Part shown: positions 14,796 through 21,409 of the stretch, in pieces
How the letters are laid out: the number at the start of each line of letters is the position of its first letter
Position numbering within the stretch: position 1 is the first letter of the stretch
Assembly: GCA_900555335.1 (NCBI GenBank)
Contig: USKU01000013.1
Location: 1-22,084, forward strand
Origin: an uncultured Atopobium sp.
Lineage (GTDB): Bacteria; Actinomycetota; Coriobacteriia; Coriobacteriales; Atopobiaceae
Direction of reading: 5' to 3'
Length of the DNA: 22,084 nucleotides
The notes under the pieces: generated by a model
Told to the model about the DNA's origin: nothing
Databases searched by the model: none
The model's input: the letters and a program-made list of their open reading frames with translations, nothing else
Translations under genes and position numbers: made by a program

Positions 14796-15750
14796 GACTC
14801 TTGCTTGTAGAGACGCGTGAGAAGTCCAAATTCAAATCAACTGAACCGGTAATACCGTCAACTTGTCCTGTTGAGGTGTATTGCCATATCAAAAAGTTAA
14901 AGTTTACGTCTGGCTGATCAACGTATTGTGCCAGCCAAATGGGCTCGTCGAGTGAGACCAGGTCAAAGCGATTTAGATCAACTTTGTTGCCATACACAAT
15001 AACGCGGTATCCTGCTTCTTGAATGGTGGTGCAAAACGCGCGCGCAATTGCGTTAGTTTCTGCGGGGGAAAGGTTGTCGGCGCGGCCGCTGTAATCGGGA
15101 GAAGGCTCCAGATCAAACGCAACAGGAAGAGCAAGCTTTGTAACTCCCGCTTCCCGTAATTGTTGCAGAACAAAAGCGGCCTCCTCGCGAGCTTCTTCCA
15201 CGTTAATAGCCTGCGAGAAGAAGTACACGCCTACATCAAGACCAGCGCTTTGCGCACCCTTTAGGTTGGTCTCAAACAGCTCATCCGCGCGAATACCACC
15301 CTCGGTGGAGCCACGGTAGCCAATGCGAAGCATGGCAAACTGAATGTCATCGGCAGCAACGGCTTCCCAGTCAATAAACCCCTGGTGAGAAGAGACGTCA
15401 ACGCCCGTGCGAGTGAGTTCTTCTCCGTCCACCACATAATGCGCACGTCCTGTTGCATCATAGGTGAGGTTTTCCCACTCATAGGGGACTTCGTTTTTGA
15501 TGATCAGATTGTTGTCAAAAGAGAGGGAGAAAAGTCCCTGGCACGATTGCAACAATGCCAGCACAAATACAATGGCCAGCGTAATGAGACCCCATGTAAC
15601 AACAGGATTGTTCCGGGAATTTTGCTCAAGTGTATGCATCGCCCGCTGCTTACGTTTTGAAGCGCTTGCAGAAGCAGGTGTATGTTTAGTTTTAGAACGA
15701 GTCGTAGAGTTTCTCGTTTTCTTGCTTTTATGTGAGTTCTTAAAAATCAC
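14788..15750 (-). CDS. Membrane-anchored GH25 muramidase (lysozyme)
   Basis: GH25 enzymes cleave the MurNAc-GlcNAc bond of peptidoglycan. This 320-residue protein has a basic Ser/Thr-rich cytoplasmic tail (1-48), one membrane helix (about 50-69, VVTWGLITLAIVFVLALLQS), a ~40-residue stalk and a C-terminal GH25 barrel. The barrel starts GVDVSSHQG (D118) and carries the catalytic DLEP (D213, E215) and the family end IWQYTSTGQVDGI. The start is a GTG overlapping the upstream DUF1846 stop as GTGA. No good ribosome binding site precedes it, which points to translational coupling. It could remodel the cell's own wall; the OatA-like protein in this window would modify the same glycan and may protect it. 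Confidence 0.9.
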   Translation of the reverse strand: MIFKNSHKSKKTRNSTTRSKTKHTPASASASKRKQRAMHTLEQNSRNNPVVTWGLITLAIVFVLALLQSCQGLFSLSFDNNLIIKNEVPYEWENLTYDATGRAHYVVDGEELTRTGVDVSSHQGFIDWEAVAADDIQFAMLRIGYRGSTEGGIRADELFETNLKGAQSAGLDVGVYFFSQAINVEEAREEAAFVLQQLREAGVTKLALPVAFDLEPSPDYSGRADNLSPAETNAIARAFCTTIQEAGYRVIVYGNKVDLNRFDLVSLDEPIWLAQYVDQPDVNFNFLIWQYTSTGQVDGITGSVDLNLDFSRVSTSKSPK

Positions 15751-17228
15751 TGGTGAAAGAATTGTCCTTGTTCAAAAATTGGCTCGCAACACACGTTAAT
15801 GCCCAGCTTGTGGTAGATGGACTCGTCATCGCTTGGAATAATTGACGAGAAATACGCGTCGCATCCACGGAGTAGTTGCGTGGCATCAACGGCTTTTCCG
15901 GCCAATGGGTTGGTAATTGAGCTGATAGAGAGCGCAATGAGCATCTCATCAGCGCAGAGGCTGGTGCGAGCCAGCTTAAAGTTGTTCTCTTTTAGTGCGC
16001 AAATAGGCCTTAGGACCTCATCTGAGACAATAAACGTCTTCTTTTCAATACCAACTACGTATTTGAGGGCGTTGAGCAAAAGCGACGCTGGCGCACCTAA
16101 CAGCTCCGAAGTCTTGCCGGTAATAATGGTGCCGTCAGGCATAACCATGGCACCCGCAAGCTTTCCTGTCTCTTCTGCTTTGTGCAAACAAGCAGCATGA
16201 GCTGGCGAGAAGTTCTGGTCAACGTTAACGTCTTTCATCAAGAGATTAATCTTTGTGAGTTCACGCTCACCCATGCCCGTACGCTCGAGTTTCTCGGCAG
16301 CCCTAAACCACCTGCGTACAATCTCTGCCTTGGAAGCTTCCTGGCAAACCTCATCATCAACAATGCAGTTGCCAACCATATTGACACCCATATCGGTTGG
16401 AGACTGATACGGGCTGGTACCTGCGATTTTCTCCATCATGGCCTTGAGCACAGGAAAAGCCTCAACGTCGCGGTTGTAGTTAACGGTAACCTTGCCGTGA
16501 GCCTCAAGGTGATATGGATCGATGATGTTGTTGTCGCCCAAATCTGCCGTAGCTGCCTCGTAGGCAACGTTTACGGGGTGCTTGAGTGGAAGGTTCCAAA
16601 CGGGGAACGTCTCAAATTTTGCGTAACCTGCGCGAACTCCACGGGCGTTCTCGTTGTAGAGCTGCGAGAGGCAGACAGCAAGCTTGCCTGAGCCAGGACC
16701 AGGTGCTGTCACAACAACCAGAGGATGCGTAGTCTTGACGTACTCGTTTTTACCGTAGCCCTCCGCCGAGACAATAAGGTCAATATTGGAGGGGTAGCCC
16801 TCAATGGGGTAGTGACGGTATACAGCAATGCCCATGTTTTCTAGGCGCGCGCGATAGGCCTTTGCCTTTGGCTGACCAGAGTACTGCGTAATGACAACGC
16901 CGCCAATGGCAAGGCCGCGAGCACGGAAGATGTCCATAAGCCTCAGCACGTCATCGGCATAGGTAACGCCAATATCGCTTCTGCGCTTGCCGTTTTCAAT
17001 GTCATTTGCGTTGATAGCAAAGACAACCTCTGCCTCGTGAGCAAGCTGCTGAAGCATCTGAGCTTTTGCATCTGGAGCAAATCCAGGGAGGATGCGAGAA
17101 GCGTGGTTGTCGTCGAGCAGTTTACCGCCAAACTCAAGGTAGAGCTTGCCGCCAAATTCACTGATACGCTGGTGGATTCGATCCGCCTGCATAGTGATGT
17201 ACTTCTCGTTATCAAAGCCGATACGCAT
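15747..17228 (-). CDS. DUF1846 (COG4868) family protein
   Basis: This 493-residue cytoplasmic protein belongs to DUF1846, widespread in Firmicutes and Coriobacteriia and structurally characterised but without an agreed function. Recognisable segments are the start MRIGFDNEKYITMQADRI, LYLEFGGKLLDDNHASR (30-45), VVVTAPGPGSGKLAVCLSQL (171-190, a P-loop-like GPGSGK at 177-182 lacking the usual Ser/Thr after Lys) and the long C-terminal half with NLLMKDVNVDQNFSPAH. The ATG is preceded by AGGAGG with a 4-nt spacer. An upstream TTG in frame falls at the ribosome binding site and is rejected. It overlaps the membrane lysozyme gene by 4 nt, an unexpected partner. Nucleotide binding is inferred from the loop only. 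Confidence 0.9.
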   Translation of the reverse strand: MRIGFDNEKYITMQADRIHQRISEFGGKLYLEFGGKLLDDNHASRILPGFAPDAKAQMLQQLAHEAEVVFAINANDIENGKRRSDIGVTYADDVLRLMDIFRARGLAIGGVVITQYSGQPKAKAYRARLENMGIAVYRHYPIEGYPSNIDLIVSAEGYGKNEYVKTTHPLVVVTAPGPGSGKLAVCLSQLYNENARGVRAGYAKFETFPVWNLPLKHPVNVAYEAATADLGDNNIIDPYHLEAHGKVTVNYNRDVEAFPVLKAMMEKIAGTSPYQSPTDMGVNMVGNCIVDDEVCQEASKAEIVRRWFRAAEKLERTGMGERELTKINLLMKDVNVDQNFSPAHAACLHKAEETGKLAGAMVMPDGTIITGKTSELLGAPASLLLNALKYVVGIEKKTFIVSDEVLRPICALKENNFKLARTSLCADEMLIALSISSITNPLAGKAVDATQLLRGCDAYFSSIIPSDDESIYHKLGINVCCEPIFEQGQFFHQ

Positions 17229-17281
17229 GCGTCCTCCTGCCAAGATTTACTGTAGAAATTGTATCATCAAGCGCAGACTTC

Positions 17282-17302
17282 CTATACGCTATAAGCTATA
17301 CA
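17282..17302. repeat. Three 7-bp tandem repeats in a divergent promoter region
   Basis: CTATACG, CTATAAG and CTATACA follow one another directly, each differing by one or two bases. They lie between the divergent DUF1846 and small membrane protein genes and contain TATA-like -10 candidates on the plus strand. Confidence 0.5.
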
Positions 17303-17332
17303 GAAAACAAATAAACAACCAAGGAGTTGTGT

Positions 17333-17782
17333 ATGGATAGCAAGTTTTCACAAACACCTTCTCGTGGCGAGAAGTTCAAAGAGCTGGCACTGAGTGCCTT
17401 GCGTGCATTTGGTTATGGTTGTCTTACAGCAGCTGGAATGAGCGCTGCTATCTTTGCATTTGCGTACTTTACCAGCGGTATGGATATGTTTACGGGCATC
17501 GACTGGGTGCGCCGTGTTATGTACGTCATTTCTTCTTTGGGAATTATTGCTTGCGGCGTTGGTCTGCTCTTTAGCGGAAAAGAGTACGAGGACCGTCAGA
17601 TGGGCTTTACACGCGATATTGATGACCCCATCAGCCTCAAAGAAGGAAAGCTTGATCCTCGTATTTCAAAAATCGAGACCAATCACCTTTCTTGGCAGGC
17701 AGCAATCCTTTATGCCTCAATTGGTATGTTTGTAGTTACCACTATCTTTGACGAGGTTATGAGCCACACCTTCTTGATGTAG
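17333..17782 (+). CDS. Small three-helix membrane protein, unknown function
   Basis: An unrecognised 149-residue protein. Three hydrophobic segments are visible: about 25-47 (YGCLTAAGMSAAIFAFAYF), about 61-80 (RVMYVISSLGIIACGVGLLF) and about 121-142 (AAILYASIGMFVVTTIFDEV). Between the second and third is a polar cytoplasmic loop with KEYEDRQMGFTRDIDD. The start ATG has AAGGAG 6 nt upstream; an in-frame TTG at 17327 is too close to that site. It is divergent from the DUF1846 gene and ends just before the tandem-repeat tract. No terminator is seen. Confidence 0.75.
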   Translation: MDSKFSQTPSRGEKFKELALSALRAFGYGCLTAAGMSAAIFAFAYFTSGMDMFTGIDWVRRVMYVISSLGIIACGVGLLFSGKEYEDRQMGFTRDIDDPISLKEGKLDPRISKIETNHLSWQAAILYASIGMFVVTTIFDEVMSHTFLM

Positions 17783-17791
17783 GTATTCTCG

Positions 17792-17889
17792 CTAGTACAG
17801 AGATAACTCACTAGTACAGTGGCAGCTTGCTAGTACAGAGGCAGATTGCCTAGTACAAAGGTAGAGCGCCTAGTATAAAGGCAGCTCGC
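17792..17889. repeat. Five-copy 19-20 bp minisatellite derived from the pth2 3' end
   Basis: Units begin CTAGTAC/CTAGTAT at 17792, 17811, 17830, 17850 and 17870, with periods 19, 19, 20, 20. The typical unit is CTAGTACAGAGGCAGnnnGC. The last unit lies inside pth2 and, read on the minus strand, encodes GELPLY and the stop codon. The other four are copies downstream of that stop, each carrying TAG. Confidence 0.85.
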
Positions 17890-18310
17890 CCGTTAACGGG
17901 TCAATGTCTTCTGCGGCAAGTGGCTCAAATGCCAGGCAGGTAAATGTTGGTTCTCCATGGAATTCGGTAAAGCCCGCGTCCCTAATAAGGGCCACGACAA
18001 AACCACGAGCTTTTCCCTCGACAGCAAGCTCAAGCAACGCTTCTTCAGAATCAACATAGACACATACTTTTGCAACGCCAGCATCAAACCAGTTAGTGAT
18101 TGCAGAGGTATCTTCGTCAGCATGGTCCAAATAGACCCAATTCTGATCATCGGTAACACGAACCTGATCAAGTCGACGCTCTTTTGCAAGTGCCATAAGC
18201 GTGGCTTCAACACACGCATGACTTGCCTGAGCGGCAATTTTACCTTTTCGCATCTTAAGATCGCGACGAATAACAATCATTTGTTTTGATTTATATGAAG
18301 AGCTTGGCAT
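17870..18310 (-). CDS. pth2: Peptidyl-tRNA hydrolase, Pth2 (archaeal/eukaryotic-type) family
   Basis: Pth2 enzymes release peptides from stalled peptidyl-tRNA so the tRNA can be recycled. The 146-residue protein has the family core in order: KQMIVIRRDLKMRKGKIAAQ followed by ASHACVEA (9-36), CVYVDSEEALLELA, a VVALIRDAGFTEF segment and the C-terminal AAEDIDPLTGELPLY, like the usual EEIDxITGxLxL ending. Bacteria mainly use the unrelated Pth1, so this is a second or alternative enzyme; whether Pth1 also exists lies outside this window. The ATG has AAAGG 6 nt upstream; an in-frame extension to 18412 has no such signal. The last codons belong to a tandem repeat that continues past the stop. Confidence 0.9.
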   Translation of the reverse strand: MPSSSYKSKQMIVIRRDLKMRKGKIAAQASHACVEATLMALAKERRLDQVRVTDDQNWVYLDHADEDTSAITNWFDAGVAKVCVYVDSEEALLELAVEGKARGFVVALIRDAGFTEFHGEPTFTCLAFEPLAAEDIDPLTGELPLY

Positions 18311-18527
18311 GAAAGACCTTTCTAGAAACTGAGTGCTAAGTGTACCATTCACGGCTTTCCGATTTTTGTCGCAAGAAAATCCCGAAGGATCAAAAAGGCT
18401 CTCTAAAACCAAGAGCGGCGAGAAGAACGTTGAATGTTCAGCTTGTTACATCAATAAGTTAAATAACGGCACCTGAGTAGAAAGTTGATTCTTGTCTATG
18501 TTGCTATGGTTGACTGAGGAGGTGTCT

Positions 18528-19016
18528 ATGAGAGAGTTGGTTATTTTTGTCATGTATATCTGGGCTTCAATATCGGATATGCGAAATCGCACTATTCCAA
18601 ATAGAATCCCTATTTTGCTCGTTATTTTATGGCCTATTTGGCTTGCCGCAAATGAAAAGCGCACTGAGTTACTGATGAATGCATTATGGAGTGAGCTCTT
18701 TGTTATATGTGTACTGATTACAGTAGGTATAGTTACAAAATTTATAGGTCATATGTCTTCTCTGGGAGGGGGAGATATTAAACTTATTCTCTCAACATGC
18801 CTTTATCTTGAAATAAAAGAGACATTTGTCTTTTTATTTTCGGCAAATATTTTAGGTGTTATGTTTTCTCTTCTGTTCTTTATTTGGCAAAAATTTTTAA
18901 AAAGAGAAGATAGAAATAAAGAAGAAATTACCAGTTCATATAGTATATTTATGTATACATTTCCTTTTGCACCATTTCTTGGATTTGGTGTGGCACTTGC
19001 GCTATTTTTACGCTAA
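18528..19016 (+). CDS. Small A24 prepilin peptidase (CpaA/TadV-like)
   Basis: This 162-residue integral membrane aspartic protease has the A24 catalytic pair: D17 in SISDMRNRTIPN and D83 in LGGGDIKL (the GxGD motif). About five to six membrane helices surround them, ending FPFAPFLGFG as is typical. Such proteins cleave the leader of type IV or Flp/Tad prepilins; this one lacks the N-methyltransferase domain of full-length PilD, as CpaA/TadV proteins do. No pilin, secretion ATPase or Tad gene is in the window, so it is orphan here. The coding sequence is clearly more AT-rich than its left neighbours (runs such as AAAAATTTTTAAAAAG), a possible sign of transfer. The ATG has GAGGAGGT 5 nt upstream. 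Confidence 0.85.
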   Translation: MRELVIFVMYIWASISDMRNRTIPNRIPILLVILWPIWLAANEKRTELLMNALWSELFVICVLITVGIVTKFIGHMSSLGGGDIKLILSTCLYLEIKETFVFLFSANILGVMFSLLFFIWQKFLKREDRNKEEITSSYSIFMYTFPFAPFLGFGVALALFLR

Positions 19017-19093
19017 AATCGAGAAGTGTTATATGAATTTAAAAATTCTTCTAATTCCCGAATATATAAAAAGTTTTTTCTGCTATCAATAGT

Positions 19094-19288
19094 TTACACG
19101 TTGCGTTGAGAGATTGAGTACCCCCAACACTCAATTTCATTACTGAATGGCCCCGACTGTTCAGATCTCTCGTTATGCGAGGCAACGTATGCCATGGAGG
19201 CAGGACGACTATTAACGTGGTCGCACACATGTCGCCCTGCCTCATGGCAACCTTTAAGAGCAAGAAGCTCTGCTTCTGATATACCCAT
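19094..19288 (-). CDS. Doubtful small ORF (64 aa) within a structured region
   Basis: An ATG-to-TAA frame covers almost exactly the folded interval described separately. The product is Cys/His-containing (GCHEAGRHVCDH near residues 13-24) and unlike anything I recognise. There is no Shine-Dalgarno sequence (TTGAAATA precedes the ATG) and long inverted repeats run through the frame. I list it only because it is the sole alternative explanation for this interval. Confidence 0.15.
   Translation of the reverse strand: MGISEAELLALKGCHEAGRHVCDHVNSRPASMAYVASHNERSEQSGPFSNEIECWGYSISQRNV
19098..19277. ncRNA. Candidate structured RNA: multibranched inverted-repeat block
   Basis: Nested pairings occur in order. 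19098-19104 pairs with 19182-19188 (7 bp) and encloses 19108-19114 with 19165-19171 (7 bp). That in turn encloses two hairpins: 19115-19119 with 19129-19133, and 19143-19150 with 19157-19164 (two G-T pairs). A separate long hairpin pairs 19191-19204 with 19236-19248 (13 bp, one bulged G), with an inner 19206-19209/19231-19234 pairing. A final hairpin is 19257-19261 with 19267-19271, or alternatively 19263-19268 with 19272-19277. The block is more GC-rich than its surroundings. No known RNA family is recognised; strand and promoter are undetermined. The multibranched layout argues against a simple terminator. Confidence 0.4.
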
Positions 19289-19575
19289 TATTTCAAGTAT
19301 TTAAAAGTAAATATACAGCTACTAAGCTATTTTCCTGTGGTTTTATACGTGCCAGAAACCAGCTGCATGGATCATCCAAAATCTTAAAAGACAGATGGCG
19401 TAGAGGTCTTTGTTATTGCATAAAATCTCTGATACATTATTTTGTATACTGCAATTGATTTTTGCATATCTTTTGTATAGCCAATTAATCACAGACGACA
19501 GAGTCACTTATGATTTATTTACGTAACGGGTATGCAATTTTCTTCAAATTTCCGCTTGTAAAACAACATAACAAA
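19278..19575. other. AT-rich gene-free region upstream of the XRE gene
   Basis: No gene is supported here. A bulged hairpin is possible (CAGCT 19316-19320 with AGCTG 19361-19365, and GGTTT 19339-19343 with AAACC 19356-19360). Three near-identical 9-mers, TTTTGTATA, TTTTGCATA and TTTTGTATA, start at 19440, 19460 and 19471, that is 20 and 11 bp apart, and could be phased regulator sites. Confidence 0.45.
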
Positions 19576-19604
19576 TTGTATCTAAAGATATTTTAGTGTA
19601 GTAT
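19576..19604 (+). promoter_or_regulatory. Predicted promoter of the XRE regulator gene
   Basis: TTGTAT (19576-19581) and TAGTAT (19599-19604) have a 17-bp spacer, giving a leader of about 70 nt before the ATG. The leader contains two ACGGTA direct repeats (from 19608 and 19620). Confidence 0.4.
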
Positions 19605-19682
19605 GATACGGTAACAACACGGTACTATGCATAAAACATGTGCGTGTTTTTCAGACATCGTTTGAGCAGATGGGGCTGTGAG

Positions 19683-20102
19683 ATGGCTAAGGCAGGTGTT
19701 ACCAAAAAGACTGACCCAGGTTTGGGTAGGACAGTAGCAAGGTTGTTACAAGAAAGTGGCAAGCGCCAGGTAGACCTGTGCGAATTCTCACATTGGTCAC
19801 GTGCGTATGTCTCTTATATTTGCACCGAACGCCGTAAGTGGCCTTCATTTGATAAAGCAAAGGTTATCGCTGACTTCTTCTCCTTAAGTCTTGATCAACT
19901 TTGGGTTGAGCATCTTAAAGATCTTGTTGATGCTGGCGTGGAGCTTACAGAGACGCAGAAGAAGAATTTAGCTGAGGGTGTTAATCTCCCAAATCCTACT
20001 GTTATGCATGACGGAAATGACAATAGAGAATACCTCCAACCTGTTGCTTCCTCGGGGAACGGCTCAGATTACACGCTCCCGGAAATTCTTGGCGTCGAAT
20101 AA
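19683..20102 (+). CDS. XRE-family helix-turn-helix regulator
   Basis: This 139-residue protein has an N-terminal Cro/C1-type HTH (about 15-75): GRTVARLLQESGKRQVDL, then the recognition-helix region SHWSRAYVSYICTERRKW, then KAKVIADFFSLSLDQLW, the usual ending with a dormancy-like DQLW. The C-terminal ~60 residues (ELTETQKKNLAEGVNLPNP and a polar tail) show no domain I recognise. ATG 19683 has a weak GGGG 7 nt upstream; an in-frame ATG at 19638 has no ribosome binding site. Targets are unknown. It could regulate itself or the adjacent small Cys protein gene, 109 nt downstream. Confidence 0.8.
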   Translation: MAKAGVTKKTDPGLGRTVARLLQESGKRQVDLCEFSHWSRAYVSYICTERRKWPSFDKAKVIADFFSLSLDQLWVEHLKDLVDAGVELTETQKKNLAEGVNLPNPTVMHDGNDNREYLQPVASSGNGSDYTLPEILGVE

Positions 20103-20211
20103 GTATTTTTGACTATTTTTATTGTTTACAATGCCATACTTGCTGTATACGCGTATGATTCAGCGTTGTTCAGATTGCATGGGGCTATCTGAAGAGTAGG
20201 AGATGTGCAAG

Positions 20212-20460
20212 ATGGCTGGACTACACTGTTCAGACTGTGCTTTTAGCTCGTTCAAATTTAACGAGGACGCCCAGATGTATCAGGCGTACTGTTCGCGCGG
20301 CTATTTGCTGGCTGATCCACATATCCATGAGCTTTTTGCCATGCACTTTGCTAAGTCTCCAGAGGATTTTGTTCCCGTCAAAGATCCGTTTAATCGCGAG
20401 TATTTGAGAAAGTCATACGTCTGTGGAGAGTTTATTAAGCGTAAGGATGATCTGGGTTAA
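20212..20460 (+). CDS. Small cysteine-containing protein, unknown function
   Basis: I do not recognise this 82-residue protein. It opens MAGLHCSDCAFS, with CxxC at residues 6-9, and has two more cysteines in YCSRGYL and YVCGEF, a spacing that could form a zinc site or iron-sulphur site. The rest is polar with aromatic residues (FAMHFAKSPEDFVPVKDPFNREYL). ATG 20212 has AGGAG 9 nt upstream; ATG 20203 is too close to it. It follows the XRE regulator and ends at a strong terminator. Confidence 0.7.
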   Translation: MAGLHCSDCAFSSFKFNEDAQMYQAYCSRGYLLADPHIHELFAMHFAKSPEDFVPVKDPFNREYLRKSYVCGEFIKRKDDLG

Positions 20461-20470
20461 CGGTATGTCT

Positions 20471-20506
20471 TAAAACCCTGTTATGTAACATAGCAGGGTT
20501 TTATTA
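20471..20506 (+). terminator. Intrinsic terminator after the small Cys protein gene
   Basis: A 15-bp stem (20471-20485 with 20489-20503, one G-T pair) closes on loop TAA; the 3' arm ends GGGTTTTA and TTA follows. The A-rich 5' arm could let it work in both directions. Confidence 0.8.
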
Positions 20507-20653
20507 TGCTTCTGACGTGTTTCTCGTCTAATCAATATCAAAGAATTAAGTAAATATCACAAAAGTTGTTATGTAACGATTATAGATTTCTGCATAATTA
20601 GTTAACTTTCTGTTATATGTTCCTCTTAAAACAAGGTAGTATTGATTTGGGGG

Positions 20654-20676
20654 AATCTCCTTATTACAAGGGGATT
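20654..20676. promoter_or_regulatory. Hairpin/palindrome in the TetR gene leader
   Basis: AATCTCCTT (20654-20662) pairs with AAGGGGATT (20668-20676), with one G-T pair in RNA, loop ATTAC. It ends 27 nt before the TetR ATG. It could be an autoregulatory operator (as DNA) or a leader hairpin (as RNA). A TAGTAT hexamer at 20637-20642 is a possible -10 box just upstream. Confidence 0.35.
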
Positions 20677-20703
20677 TAAAACATTTATAAAGGAGCGGCA
20701 GCA

Positions 20704-21324
20704 ATGTCGAGGCGACCACAAACAGAAAGTTGTGACACACGTCACAGGCTTCTTAAATCCGCAGAGCAAGAGTTTGCTTTACAGGGATACGATAAAGCTT
20801 CACTTCGACAGATTTGTGCACATTCAGGCGTTACCACGGGCGCGCTTTATTTCTTCTTTGATAACAAAGAGGACCTCTTTAGGAATGTTTTGATTCCTGT
20901 CACTGAAGGCGCAATTCAGATTCTTGAGGATTACAAAGATCATCTGCTGGTCTCTGGCGAAAGAAATCTTGAAGACACTCCTTTGGGTGATAAAGAAACG
21001 CTCGAGAAATTCTTGGACCTTCTGTACGGCAATAGGTACGTAGTGCAGATTCTTGTGAATAACCGAGAAAATCCACACGTCGTTCATTTCTTTGAAGAGT
21101 TGACTGAGGTTATCTCTGCAACCATCAGAGCCATTCTTTATCCTAACATTGCACAGGTTAAACCCTATGATGAGTTTATTATTACCTGGCTTGCTCAAAC
21201 TGAAATGACCACCATTGTCAATATTCTTAAAAATGATGAGACTCGTGAAGAGGCTGACGGTCACATAAATTCAGCAGTAATGTTTACGCAAGGTGGCATT
21301 AAAGCTCTAGTTGAAGAACATTAG
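20704..21324 (+). CDS. TetR-family transcriptional regulator
   Basis: This 206-residue regulator has the TetR N-terminal DNA-binding domain: TRHRLLKSAEQEFALQGYDK followed by ASLRQICAHSGVTTGALYFFFDNKEDLFRNVL (13-63), with the typical GxxxGxLYxxFxxKxxL pattern. The C-terminal ligand domain (about 70-206) is all-helical and not assignable to an inducer. The ATG is preceded by AAAGGAG. The neighbouring lipoprotein gene, 85 nt downstream, has its own promoter and could be a target, but nothing in the sequence proves it. Confidence 0.9.
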   Translation: MSRRPQTESCDTRHRLLKSAEQEFALQGYDKASLRQICAHSGVTTGALYFFFDNKEDLFRNVLIPVTEGAIQILEDYKDHLLVSGERNLEDTPLGDKETLEKFLDLLYGNRYVVQILVNNRENPHVVHFFEELTEVISATIRAILYPNIAQVKPYDEFIITWLAQTEMTTIVNILKNDETREEADGHINSAVMFTQGGIKALVEEH

Positions 21325-21345
21325 ATGCTCATCTGCGCATAAAAA

Positions 21346-21375
21346 TTGACAATATCTACTTATTTCCGTTATCCT
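21346..21375 (+). promoter_or_regulatory. Predicted promoter of the lipoprotein gene
   Basis: A perfect TTGACA (21346-21351) and TATCCT (21370-21375) are separated by 18 bp, ending 34 nt before the ATG. Confidence 0.45.
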
Positions 21376-21409
21376 CTTATAAGGTATAAATCACCCAAAG
21401 GAGACCTTT

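Noticed and set aside
17792..17889. CRISPR-like array
   Set aside because: The 19-20 bp units are contiguous with no spacers, and the last unit is the pth2 coding end.
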